From Pseudoxanthomonas mexicana (lineage in GTDB: Bacteria > Pseudomonadota > Gammaproteobacteria > Xanthomonadales > Xanthomonadaceae), in assembly GCF_001556105.1 (NCBI RefSeq), contig NZ_LSIF01000051.1, positions 1-64,000 on the forward strand: a stretch of 64,000 nt of DNA, given 5' to 3'. The notes under the pieces were generated by a model. The model did not search any database and was not told the origin of the DNA. It saw nothing but the letters and a program-made list of their open reading frames with translations. Below, piece after piece: positions 37,388 through 47,367 of this stretch (its first letter is position 1; every line of letters starts with the position of its first letter). The position numbers and the translations under genes are program-made.

Positions 37388-37931
37388 GCGATCCCACCAG
37401 ATCCATGGCTTCGATCTCCGACATCAGCACATCCATCAACATCATCACGGCCGCATCGGAGCGCGGATCGAACGGCACCACCGGCAGCGCGCGCAGCAGG
37501 TCCATCGCGCGTGTCGCGAGCGCGTCGATATCGGCGTGCGGCGCGAGATCCAGCTTCGACACGCCAATGGCCGCCGCCACGTCCGGCGCGTGGTCGCGCA
37601 GCGTCCTCAGGTAGCGGTCGAGGTCGGCGACGAACGCCGGCACGCTCGCATCCGCCAAGACCAGCACGCCGCTGGCGCCCTGCAGCAGCACGGGCCAGAT
37701 GAAGTCGAAGCGCGCCTGGCCCGGCGTGCCGTACAGGCGCAGGCGGTCGCCGTTCGGCAGGTCGATGTCGGCATAGTCCATCGCCACCGTCGTCGACAGC
37801 TTGTCGGACGCCGCGTCGGTGTTGGCCACGTCGGTATCCACCATCCGGTCGCCGGCAAGCGCGCGTACCAGCGTGGACTTGCCGGCGCCCATTGCGCCCA
37901 GCACCACGATCTTGTGCTCGCGCGGACTCAC
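37380..37931 (-). CDS. Small Ras-like GTPase (MglA/CvnD type), GTG start
   Basis: The 183-residue protein has the P-loop GAMGAGKST at residues 12-20 and a switch I Thr in the STTVAMDYADI region. Switch II is YGTPGQARFDF (G3 with Gln). A later GVSKLDL fills the place of N/TKxD. The G3 form GTPGQ and the MDYADI strand are close to conservon CvnD GTPases and MglA. The GTG at 37931 overlaps the stop of the upstream gene (GTGA); the open frame continues far upstream but that is a shadow. It forms a tight operon with two Roadblock genes. Confidence 0.87.
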   Translation of the reverse strand: MSPREHKIVVLGAMGAGKSTLVRALAGDRMVDTDVANTDAASDKLSTTVAMDYADIDLPNGDRLRLYGTPGQARFDFIWPVLLQGASGVLVLADASVPAFVADLDRYLRTLRDHAPDVAAAIGVSKLDLAPHADIDALATRAMDLLRALPVVPFDPRSDAAVMMLMDVLMSEIEAMDLVGSHG

Positions 37932-38659
37932 GAGGCGGTGCTCCGCAGGCTGCGCCACATGCGCGCCAGCATCGAGCCACCATGCGCCGCTGCCGGCGAG
38001 GGCGCGGCGCGCGCGGCGGACGCCGGGGTTTCCACCATCGCGTAGCCGCACAGGTAGGCCGACCGGACGAAGGCCTGCACGGTGTCGCTGTCCAGCTCCA
38101 GCATCCGCCGGCATTCGTCCACCGTGCTCGGCCGTTTCAGCAGCAGCGAACACAGGCGAAAACCGTCGTGCTGATGCGCGAGCAGGCGGAAATCCGGCCA
38201 GCGCAGCAGACGGATGCGTGCGTGGTGCAGCAGCCGGCGATCCAGATCGTCCCACTCGCCACCGTGCTGCGCGATCTGCCACAGGACCGGGCGCAGTGGC
38301 TGGTGGACGTGTCCGCTCGCGAGCGATGCGAAGCGGTCGGCTGGAAGTTCCTGCAGGACGATACGGCCGAAGCCCGCGCCGAGCGCCCACACCAGCGGCC
38401 GTGCCAGCATCGCGGTATTCACCGGCACGCCGTGGTCCTGCGCGAAATCGATCAACAGGCGAGGCTGGCCGTCGAGGGACAACTGCGCGAATCCGGCTTT
38501 CTGCCACAGACGTTGGCGCAAGCGCTGCGTCAGCGGCTTGCTGCCGGTGACGGCGGGCAGCAGCGTCGACGTGGCGTCGTCGCCCGCATCGGCGTGCGAG
38601 AGCGACGATGGCACTGGCCGATCCCGTTGGTGCGGGTCGGCTGCAAGACGGCTGGCCAT
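37928..38659 (-). CDS. Hypothetical protein heading the Roadblock/GTPase operon
   Basis: The 243-residue protein is not recognised as a named family. It has no signal peptide or membrane segment. Its middle is rich in Trp, His and Arg (HQPLRPVLWQIAQHGGEWDD, IRLLRWPDFRLLAH). The stretch CSLLLKRPSTVDECRRMLEL and the following VQAFVRSAYLCGYAMVE look like a small winged-helix unit. The C-terminus is Ala/Pro/Ser-rich. The start at 38659 follows an AGGGGAAG ribosome site. Being the first gene, with a GTGA overlap to the GTPase gene, it may be the regulator or effector of the switch, in the place of the DUF742 protein of conservons. Confidence 0.65.
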   Translation of the reverse strand: MASRLAADPHQRDRPVPSSLSHADAGDDATSTLLPAVTGSKPLTQRLRQRLWQKAGFAQLSLDGQPRLLIDFAQDHGVPVNTAMLARPLVWALGAGFGRIVLQELPADRFASLASGHVHQPLRPVLWQIAQHGGEWDDLDRRLLHHARIRLLRWPDFRLLAHQHDGFRLCSLLLKRPSTVDECRRMLELDSDTVQAFVRSAYLCGYAMVETPASAARAAPSPAAAHGGSMLARMWRSLRSTAS

Positions 38660-38812
38660 GCTCTTCCCCTGAAAGAAGCACTGCGACGACACCGGTGTGG
38701 TGTGCCACGTACGGTATGCAAACCACCACGGGCGATTCGTGCGGGCAACCACAGAACCGCGAGCGGCACGCGACGTATCTGCATGAACCTGACGCGCGGC
38801 GTGCGCGCAAAG

Positions 38813-38840
38813 AAAAACCCGCGCCGGAGCGCGGGTTTTT
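38813..38840. terminator. Terminator after icd
   Basis: AAAAACCCGCGC and GCGCGGGTTTTT form a perfect 12-bp stem with a CGGA loop, 50 bp after the icd stop on the minus strand. The A/T flanks make it functional in both directions. Confidence 0.9.
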
Positions 38841-38890
38841 CCTGACAGGGAACACCGGACAGCGACGCCACGAAGGCATCGCCGCAGCGC

Positions 38891-41152
<2,262 letters not shown>

Positions 41153-41290
41153 TCAGCACGCCATTGTCGCGCGCCATCGCACGCAGGGCAAAACGAAGGG
41201 GTATGGATGCCCTCGCGCAGCACGAGGGTTGTCCTGGGACAGGGAATGCGGTCGTTGCAAAGGAGACGACCGCGCGCGGGGGTGCCGCGC

Positions 41291-41322
41291 AAAAAAAGCG
41301 GGCGTGGATCGCTCCACGCCCG
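41291..41322 (-). terminator. Terminator after the 160-residue lipoprotein gene
   Basis: CGGGCGTGGA and TCCACGCCCG form a 10-bp stem with a 4-base loop, followed on the minus strand by seven T residues. It isolates the icd promoter region from upstream transcription. Confidence 0.9.
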
Positions 41323-41365
41323 AGCTTGCCCCACACACGTGGGAGAGAGCCTTGGTACTACGGGA

Positions 41366-41848
41366 TTACTTGACCTCGATTTCCTGGGTGATGCCGACCG
41401 GCTGGCCGTTCAAGGTCACGTCGACCTTGTACTTGCCGGCGGGCCAGTCGGTGGCCTTGGTGAACTCGATGTTGGTGGTATCGACACCACCTGCGACGAC
41501 GTTGGCGGTCTGCTGGCCGGCCACCTGGCCGTCCTGGAACGTCAGCTTGGCATCGATCGCGGCATTGGCCGGTGTCGTGGCATCTGTCTTCACTGACACG
41601 ATGATCTTGTCCTTCACGCCGAACATGCCGACGGCGGCAACGGACTTGTCCGCGGCGGCTGTGTTGCCGACAGTGACGCTGGTGGCGCTGACGGGCGCGG
41701 GTGCCGGCACGGGCTCGGCAGGCGCAGGTGCGGGCTCGACGGCGACCGGTGGCGCCACGACGGGCTCTTCCTTCTTCTTGCAGCCGGCGAGTGCGACGGT
41801 GCCGACCAGCGCGATGGCCAGAGCGTAGGAGATGCGGTTCTGCTTCAT
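41366..41848 (-). CDS. Lipoprotein of unknown function with Pro/Ala linker
   Basis: The 160-residue protein has a lipoprotein signal with lipobox LAGC (MKQNRISYALAIALVGTVAL), a short Lys/Glu stretch and a Pro/Ala/Glu-Pro linker (about residues 30-52). A C-terminal domain of about 100 residues is rich in Val, Thr and Ala, with alternating hydrophobic residues (KIIVSVKTDATT, KYKVDVTLNGQPVGITQEIE), suggesting a beta-sandwich. An AAGGA ribosome site precedes the ATG by 9 bases. It lies 32 bp downstream of the LysM gene and is probably co-transcribed with it. No specific function can be given. Confidence 0.8.
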   Translation of the reverse strand: MKQNRISYALAIALVGTVALAGCKKKEEPVVAPPVAVEPAPAPAEPVPAPAPVSATSVTVGNTAAADKSVAAVGMFGVKDKIIVSVKTDATTPANAAIDAKLTFQDGQVAGQQTANVVAGGVDTTNIEFTKATDWPAGKYKVDVTLNGQPVGITQEIEVK

Positions 41849-41880
41849 GGGTTCGGTCCTTGTAATGAAGTGGTAAGCGA

Positions 41881-42180
41881 TCAGGCGTCGGCAGGCTTCG
41901 GCGGCAGCTTGATGACCTGCCCCGGGAAGATGCGATCCGGATCGTCGATGACGTCGCGGTTGGCTTCGAAGATCTGCTTCCATGCATTGGCGCTGCCGTA
42001 GTGCGCCTTGGCGATCTTGGAGAGCGTGTCGCCCTTCTCGATGGTGTAGCTCTGCTCACCGATGATCTCGGCGGTGCTGTCCACCCGCGCGCTCACGTCG
42101 GAGAAGTCGGCTGCCTTCTCTGCAGTGGAGTCCACCTTGGCAGTAACGTCCGAGAAATCCGCTTTCTTTTCTGTGCTCAT
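41881..42180 (-). CDS. LysM-domain protein with duplicated N-terminal motif
   Basis: The 99-residue protein has a C-terminal LysM domain (SYTIEKGDTLSKIAKAHYGS to IFPGQVIKLPPKP) like that in E. coli Kbp/YgaU, but without the BON domain. The N-terminal 40 residues contain a tandem repeat of ADFSDVxAxVDSTAE. No signal peptide is visible, so it is probably cytoplasmic like Kbp, where the LysM part helps bind potassium rather than peptidoglycan. The ATG at 42180 follows a strong GGAAGGGTGG site. Upstream is a 9-bp inverted repeat that may be an operator. Confidence 0.87.
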   Translation of the reverse strand: MSTEKKADFSDVTAKVDSTAEKAADFSDVSARVDSTAEIIGEQSYTIEKGDTLSKIAKAHYGSANAWKQIFEANRDVIDDPDRIFPGQVIKLPPKPADA

Positions 42181-42225
42181 TGCAACCACCCTTCCTGGCG
42201 GGCCGTTGGGATGGGCAAAGCGTTG

Positions 42226-42260
42226 CACGTGCGCTGTTAAGAAACCATAGCGCGCACGTG
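42226..42260 (-). promoter_or_regulatory. Candidate operator/promoter upstream of the LysM gene
   Basis: CACGTGCGC (42226-42234) and GCGCACGTG (42252-42260) are perfect inverted copies separated by 17 bp. A TATGGT that could serve as -10 for the LysM gene lies between them (minus strand 42249-42244). No -35 consensus is seen. Confidence 0.4.
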
Positions 42261-42289
42261 AAACCGGCTCTATTGTTACGTGAGTAACC

Positions 42290-43108
42290 TTACTGTCGTA
42301 CGTCGCGCTTCATGAGCGGGACATTCATGTCGGCGGTCGCGCGCCATGGATTGATGTCCAGGCCGCCACGACGCGTGTAGCGCGCCTCCACCGACAGCGA
42401 GGCCGGACGGCAGTGCGCCAGCAGATCGTGAAAAATCCGTTCGACGCACTGCTCGTGGAACTCGGCGTGGTCGCGGAAGCTGACCAGGTAGCGCAGCAAT
42501 TCCACGCGGTCGATGCGCGGGCCCCGGTAGCGGATCACCATGGTCGCCCAGTCCGGTTGGCCCGTGACCGGGCAGTTGGATTTCAGGAGTTCGGACGACA
42601 GCGTTTCCTCGATGTCCTCCTCCGGATCGGCGGCGAGGAACTCGGCGCGCGGCGGACCGTAATGGTCGATCTCGACGTCCAGTCCGTCGATCGATTCGCC
42701 CTCCGGCGCATCCGCCATCGGCGGCAGGCCGAACACCACCTGCACGTCCGCGCCGGCGCGCGCCGACAGGTCGGTGGCGATGCGCTCGAGCACGGCGGCG
42801 TCGCTGTTGAAACGGGTGCTGTTGAGCGAGTTGAGGTAGAGCTTGAGCGACTTGGATTCGATCAGGCACGGTGAGGTGCAGGGCACGGTCAGGGTGGCGG
42901 TCGCCACGCGCGGCTTGCCGCGGGCATCCAGCCAGCTCAGTTCATAGCCGTGCCAGCGGTCGTGGCCGACGAAGGGCAGGGCATCGGCCGCGATGCCGAT
43001 TTCATCGCGCGCGCCCTGGCGCGGGATGGGGAACAGCAGGGTCGGGTCGTAGTGCGCGGGATACGCGACCTCGCGACCCAGCGAGGAATCCTGGGGGGTG
43101 TTGTTCAT
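42290..43108 (-). CDS. queF: NADPH-dependent 7-cyano-7-deazaguanine (preQ0) reductase
   Basis: QueF reduces the nitrile of preQ0 to the amine preQ1 in queuosine synthesis. The 272-residue protein is the long, two-domain E. coli type. It has the QueF motif [17 protein letters not shown] near residue 83, the catalytic Cys in [15 protein letters not shown] near 180, and the C-terminal [13 protein letters not shown] and GLDINPWR. The ATG at 43108 gives the standard N-terminus ([20 protein letters not shown]). It is divergent from the chagasin-like inhibitor gene. Confidence 0.96.
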   Translation of the reverse strand: MNNTPQDSSLGREVAYPAHYDPTLLFPIPRQGARDEIGIAADALPFVGHDRWHGYELSWLDARGKPRVATATLTVPCTSPCLIESKSLKLYLNSLNSTRFNSDAAVLERIATDLSARAGADVQVVFGLPPMADAPEGESIDGLDVEIDHYGPPRAEFLAADPEEDIEETLSSELLKSNCPVTGQPDWATMVIRYRGPRIDRVELLRYLVSFRDHAEFHEQCVERIFHDLLAHCRPASLSVEARYTRRGGLDINPWRATADMNVPLMKRDVRQ

Positions 43109-43177
43109 GCCGCCATTTTACGGACGGGCCCTAAAGCCGGGGTGTATAACGGCGGCGTCTCCAGGGAGGACGCGACC

Positions 43178-43600
43178 ATGCGATCACTGCTGCTGCCGGG
43201 CCTGTGCGTCCTGCTGTCCGGCTGTGTCGGCGGCCCTACCAGCAGCGGCGGTCCGCCGCCCGCCACGTTGGCCGACGACGGCCTGGTCAGGCCGCAGGGC
43301 AAGGGACCGGTAGTGATGCGCGTGGGCCAGGTGCTGGAGATCGCCCTGATGTCGAACGCCAGCACCGGCTACCAGTGGGAGTTCACCTCGGACGGTGCAC
43401 CCGTGCTGGCCCGGACCACCGGTCCGGCCACGCCGCCGCCGATGGACACGCAACCGCCGATGCCGGGCGCACCGTCGATCGCGCGCTGGTGGTTTCGCGC
43501 GGATAAACCGGGCGAGGCGACCGTGCGGATGGTCTATCGACGATCGTGGGAGACCGTGCCGCCGGTCGAGGTGGTGGAGTATGACGTGATCGTTCGCTGA
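43178..43600 (+). CDS. Chagasin-family (I42) peptidase-inhibitor lipoprotein
   Basis: The 140-residue protein begins with a lipoprotein signal (lipobox LSGC). The mature part has the chagasin layout: a loop NASTGYQWEF matching NPTTGY, a Pro/Gly-rich middle loop (about PPMPGAPS), then the third loop region YRRSWETVPP before the last strand VVEYDVIV. Chagasins inhibit C1 papain-type cysteine peptidases. The ATG at 43178 follows an AGGGAGGA site. In a Gram-negative envelope it probably protects against host or self cysteine proteases, but that is inference. Confidence 0.85.
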   Translation: MRSLLLPGLCVLLSGCVGGPTSSGGPPPATLADDGLVRPQGKGPVVMRVGQVLEIALMSNASTGYQWEFTSDGAPVLARTTGPATPPPMDTQPPMPGAPSIARWWFRADKPGEATVRMVYRRSWETVPPVEVVEYDVIVR

Positions 43601-43717
43601 TCCGTTCCGCAGGATGCGCGTCGTGCATCGCCGTGTCCGGCGTGCTCGATTCCGGCTTGGCTTCGATGTCGTCGCAAGGCAAAGTGACCGCTCCCCCGAA
43701 AGGCAAGGGAGGCCGTC

Positions 43718-45019
43718 ATGACCTCGCATGCATCCGTTCTCTGGCTGGCGCTGATGGCCGCGGCCCCGGCGGTCGCACAGACATCCGCCGCGCAGGCACC
43801 CTCGATCGCACCTGCACCTGCACCTGCACCTGCACCTGCAGCGACGCCGGTGCCGGACCCGGTATTCGCGACCTGCATGACCAGCCTGCGCGGCGTCGCC
43901 GAGAAGCAGGGCGTCACGACGGCGACGTTCGACACGTACACGAAAGACCTGGCCGCCGACATGAGCGTGCTGGACCTGCTCGACGCGCAGCCCGAATTCA
44001 CCACGCCACTGTGGGATTACCTGGCGGCCCTGGTCGACGACCAGCGCGTGGCCGACGGGCTGGCCATGCTGACGACCCACGCCGAACTGCTGGGTCGGGT
44101 GTCGCAGGCCTATGCCGTGGATCCCGCCACCGTCGTCGCGGTGTGGGGCGTTGAGAGCGACTACGGGCGCGTGTTCGGCAAGCGGCCGCTGCTGGTGTCG
44201 CTGTCCACGCTGTCGTGCTTCGGCCGGCGGCAGGCGTTCTTCCGCGGCGAGTTCCTGACCACGCTGAAGCTGCTGCAGGCGGGCGACGTGCGCGTGGACG
44301 GCTTGAACGGCTCCTGGGCCGGCGCGTTCGGCCACACGCAGTTCATGCCCAGTACCTACCAGCGCATCGCGGTCGATTTCGATGGCGATGGGCGCCGCAA
44401 CCTGATCGACAGCATTCCCGATGCGCTGGCCTCGACCGCGAACTACCTGGTGAAGTCCGGCTGGCGGACGGGCGAGCCGTGGGGTTACGAAGTGAAGCTG
44501 CCCGCCGGCTTCGACCTCGCGCAGGCCGGGCGCACCAACCGCAAGCCGCTGACCCAGTGGGTGTCGCAAGGCATCGCCCGCGTCGACGGCCAACCGTTGC
44601 CCGCCGACGACCGTAACGCCGCGGTCCTGGTGCCGACCGGCGTCAATGGCCCTGCCTTTGTCGTATTCAAGAACTACGACGCGATCTATTCCTACAACGC
44701 CGCCGAGAGTTACGCGCTGGCCATCGCGCTGCTGGCGGACCGCCTGCGTGGCGGGACGGGGCTGGTCGCCGCCTGGCCGACCGACGATCCCGGGATCGGG
44801 CGCCCGCAGCGACGCGAACTGCAGACCCTGCTGCTCGCGCGCGGCCATGCCATCGGCACCGCCGACGGCATGATCGGCACGCAGACGCGGCGCGCCATCG
44901 TGGTCGAACAGCAGCGCCTGGGCCTGCTGCCGGCCGACGGTCGCGCGGGGACGAAGATCCTTGCAGCGCTGAAGGCCGAAGGGCCGCCGGTCTTGCCACC
45001 TGCAGCGATCAAGCCATGA
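43718..45019 (+). CDS. MltB-family lytic murein transglycosylase with peptidoglycan-binding domain
   Basis: The 433-residue protein has a signal peptide (cleavage near VAQ), an Ala/Pro linker encoded by a hexanucleotide repeat, and an SLT2 (MltB) catalytic domain with the catalytic Glu in VWGVESDYGRVFG near residue 147. It also has GSWAGAFGHTQFMPSTY. A C-terminal PG-binding domain (QRRELQTLLLARGHAIGTAD, GTQTRRAIVVEQQ) follows. These enzymes cleave the glycan strand to give 1,6-anhydromuropeptides. Its stop overlaps the mutarotase start (ATGA). Confidence 0.93.
   Translation: MTSHASVLWLALMAAAPAVAQTSAAQAPSIAPAPAPAPAPAATPVPDPVFATCMTSLRGVAEKQGVTTATFDTYTKDLAADMSVLDLLDAQPEFTTPLWDYLAALVDDQRVADGLAMLTTHAELLGRVSQAYAVDPATVVAVWGVESDYGRVFGKRPLLVSLSTLSCFGRRQAFFRGEFLTTLKLLQAGDVRVDGLNGSWAGAFGHTQFMPSTYQRIAVDFDGDGRRNLIDSIPDALASTANYLVKSGWRTGEPWGYEVKLPAGFDLAQAGRTNRKPLTQWVSQGIARVDGQPLPADDRNAAVLVPTGVNGPAFVVFKNYDAIYSYNAAESYALAIALLADRLRGGTGLVAAWPTDDPGIGRPQRRELQTLLLARGHAIGTADGMIGTQTRRAIVVEQQRLGLLPADGRAGTKILAALKAEGPPVLPPAAIKP
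43811..43840 (+). repeat. CCTGCA hexanucleotide repeat, five copies
   Basis: Five tandem CCTGCA units encode Pro-Ala dipeptides in the linker right after the signal peptide of the MltB-like enzyme. Copy-number changes would keep the frame and change linker length. Confidence 0.9.
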
Positions 45020-45882
45020 ATGCGCTTCCCGACGGCGTGACCCGCGAAACCTGGGGGGGCATCGACGTGCTGCGCGTGGAGACGCCGTTCTCCACCGCGC
45101 GCATCAGCCTGCATGGCGCACAGGTGCTGTCATTCGTGCCGACCGGTTTCGACGACCTGCTGTGGGTGTCGCCGACCACCGCGCTGCCGCCGAAGGCGAT
45201 CCGCGGCGGCGTACCCGTCTGCTGGCCGTACTTCGGCAAGCAGGGACAGCCGGACGATGCCGTCCAGCACGGCCACGCGCGCATTTCGCGCTGGCCGTTG
45301 ACCGACGTGAAGCGCGAAGCCGATGGCAGCGCGGTGCTGAAGCTGGCGCTCCCACTGCGCGACGGCGTGCCGCTGGAGCTGCAGATGTCGCTGCATGTCG
45401 GACGTGAGCTGCGGCAAAGCATCGATACCGCCCACCGCGGTGATGCACCGTACCGACTGACACAGGCGCTGCATACCTACTTCCGCGTCGCCGACGCCAC
45501 GCAGGTACGGGTCACCGGCCTGGATGGGCTGCGTTACGAGGACAAGTACGACGGCGGCACGCATGTGCAGTCCGGAGAGTGGTCGCTGCACGATCCGCGC
45601 GATCCCGGCCGCAGCGACCGCATCTATGCAGGCACCGGGCACCGCTTCGACCTGCTCGATCCTGCCGGTGGTCGCCGTATCCGCCTGGACACCTTCGGCA
45701 GCCGTTCGCTGGTGGTGTGGAATCCGGGCGAGGCCGGCGCCACGGCCATCGGCGACATGCCGGACGATGGCTGGCAGAGCTTCGTCTGTCTGGAGGCGGC
45801 CAATGCCAGCGACGATGCGATCGAGCTTGAGCCGGGCCAGCGGCACCGCTTGAGCCAGGTGGTCTCGGTGTCTCCACTGTAG
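45016..45882 (+). CDS. D-hexose-6-phosphate mutarotase, YeaD-like
   Basis: The 288-residue aldose-1-epimerase-fold protein matches the YeaD family. It has RGGVPVCWPYFGKQG near residue 62, HGHARISRW (His), LTQALHTYFRV near 150 with the second His, and a catalytic Glu candidate in CLEAANA near the end. YeaD interconverts alpha and beta anomers of glucose-6-phosphate. It is coupled to the MltB-like gene by a 4-bp overlap, an unusual pairing. The stop codon TAG lies inside the first bases of repeat copy C (GTAGGAGCG). Confidence 0.92.
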   Translation: MNALPDGVTRETWGGIDVLRVETPFSTARISLHGAQVLSFVPTGFDDLLWVSPTTALPPKAIRGGVPVCWPYFGKQGQPDDAVQHGHARISRWPLTDVKREADGSAVLKLALPLRDGVPLELQMSLHVGRELRQSIDTAHRGDAPYRLTQALHTYFRVADATQVRVTGLDGLRYEDKYDGGTHVQSGEWSLHDPRDPGRSDRIYAGTGHRFDLLDPAGGRRIRLDTFGSRSLVVWNPGEAGATAIGDMPDDGWQSFVCLEAANASDDAIELEPGQRHRLSQVVSVSPL

Positions 45883-46002
45883 GAGCGGCGTGAGTCGCGA
45901 CCGCAGATCCTCCGTGGCAGTGGACTCACAGCAACGAGATCGTCTCGATCCGGCAGATTCCAGGCGTGCAATGTTCGCGGTCACGACTCACGTCGCTCCT
46001 GC
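45879..46002. repeat. Dispersed inverted repeat, copy C
   Basis: Arms of 26 bp (45879-45904 and 45977-46002) share the core GGAGCGACGT/GGAGCGGCGT and match with three mismatches around a 72-bp spacer. The arm begins GTAGGAG rather than GTGGGAG. Its left end supplies the stop codon of the mutarotase gene. Confidence 0.85.
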
Positions 46003-46070
46003 ACAAGCAGAGGAGCACGCGCCTCGCGCCATGCCCTACACTTGCGCACCTTTTCCGCGGTTCCACGCCC

Positions 46071-47318
46071 GTGAGCGCTGAAATCCCCGCCATCCCCGGC
46101 CGTCGCGCCGCCCTGGTCTTCATCTTCATCACGGTGCTGATCGACATCCTGTCGTTCGGCGTGATCATTCCGGTGCTGCCGGGGCTGGTGCGCCAGTTCA
46201 CCGGTGGCGATTTCGTGCAGGCCGCGTGGTGGGTGGGAACGTTCGGCATGCTGTTCGCCGCCATCCAGTTCATCTGCACGCCAATCCAGGGCGCATTGTC
46301 GGACCGCTTCGGTCGTCGGCCGGTGATCCTGCTGTCGTGCCTGGGCCTGGGCATCGACTTCGTGTTGATGGCGCTGGCGCAATCACTGCCGTGGCTGCTG
46401 GTGGCGCGCATCTTCTCCGGCGTGTTCTCGGCCAGCTTCACCACCGCCAACGCCTACATCGCCGACATCACCGCGCCGGACAAGCGCGCGCAGGCGTTCG
46501 GCATGATCGGGGCGGCGTTCGGCGTGGGCTTCATCATCGGGCCGATCGTCGGCGGCCAGCTGGGTGCGATCGACCTGCGCCTGCCATTCTGGTTCGCAGC
46601 GGGACTGGCGCTACTCAACTTCCTCTACGGCTGGTTCGTGCTGCCGGAGTCGCTGCCGAAGGAGCGCCGCACACCGACATTCGATTGGTCGCACGCCAAC
46701 CCGATCGGCTCAATGGCGCTACTGAAGCGCTATCCGCAGGTGTTCGGGCTGGCGGCCGTCGTGCTGATCGCCAACCTGGCGCACTACGTCTATCCCAGCG
46801 TGTTCGTGCTGTTCGCCGAGTACCAGTACCGCTGGAACGAGCAGCAGGTGAGTTGGGTGCTGGCAGCGGTCGGTGTCTTCAGCGTGATCGTGCAGGCCGG
46901 GCTGGTCGGCCGCGTGGTGCCGAAACTCGGCGAGCGGCGCACGCTGCTGTTCGGACTGGCGTGTGGCGTGGTCGGCTTCTTCATCTACGGCATCGCCGAC
47001 GTGGGCTGGGTGTTCCTCATCGGTCTGCCGATCAGCGCGCTGTGGGGGCTCGCGGGTCCGGCGACGCAAGCCCTGATCACGCAGCAGGTGGGCGCCGACG
47101 TGCAGGGCCGCGTGCAGGGTGCGCTGATGAGCCTCGTCAGTCTCGCCGGTATCGTTGGCCCGATGATGTTCGCCGGTACGTTCGCACTGTTCATCGGCCA
47201 ATCAGCGCCGGCCCACGTACCCGGTGCGCCGTGGTTGCTGGCGGCCGTACTGCTGGCCATCGGCTGGTTGGTGGGATGGCGGTTCGCACGACCACCGCAC
47301 GCGGCGACAGCCGGATGA
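46071..47318 (+). CDS. MFS transporter, TetA-like (DHA1 family), GTG start
   Basis: The 415-residue protein has 12 membrane segments and the major-facilitator motif A in GALSDRFGRRPVILL between segments 2 and 3. The motif C-like GAAFGVGFIIGPIVGG in segment 5 marks a proton-driven antiporter of the drug-efflux TetA type. An upstream ATG at 45966 would put 35 extra residues inside repeat copy C, so the GTG at 46071 (VSAEIPAIPGRRAALVFIF) was chosen. Substrates cannot be predicted; chromosomal TetA-like proteins of this kind are usually not tetracycline pumps. A strong terminator follows. Confidence 0.9.
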   Translation: MSAEIPAIPGRRAALVFIFITVLIDILSFGVIIPVLPGLVRQFTGGDFVQAAWWVGTFGMLFAAIQFICTPIQGALSDRFGRRPVILLSCLGLGIDFVLMALAQSLPWLLVARIFSGVFSASFTTANAYIADITAPDKRAQAFGMIGAAFGVGFIIGPIVGGQLGAIDLRLPFWFAAGLALLNFLYGWFVLPESLPKERRTPTFDWSHANPIGSMALLKRYPQVFGLAAVVLIANLAHYVYPSVFVLFAEYQYRWNEQQVSWVLAAVGVFSVIVQAGLVGRVVPKLGERRTLLFGLACGVVGFFIYGIADVGWVFLIGLPISALWGLAGPATQALITQQVGADVQGRVQGALMSLVSLAGIVGPMMFAGTFALFIGQSAPAHVPGAPWLLAAVLLAIGWLVGWRFARPPHAATAG

Positions 47319-47320
47319 AA

Positions 47321-47345
47321 GAAGGCCGCCCGAGGGGCGGCCTTC
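47321..47345. terminator. Bidirectional terminator
   Basis: GAAGGCCGCCC and GGGCGGCCTTC pair with a GAG loop, and the stem can extend on both sides (ATGAAA/TTCAT). It lies 3 bp after the MFS gene and 23 bp before the convergent PepSY gene end. Confidence 0.88.
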
Positions 47346-47367
47346 TTCATGGCGTCGCCGCGACCGA

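Noticed and set aside
45966..46070. Upstream ATG start for the MFS transporter
   Set aside because: It begins inside repeat copy C and adds a non-membrane, repeat-derived N-terminus; the GTG at 46071 fits the family better.
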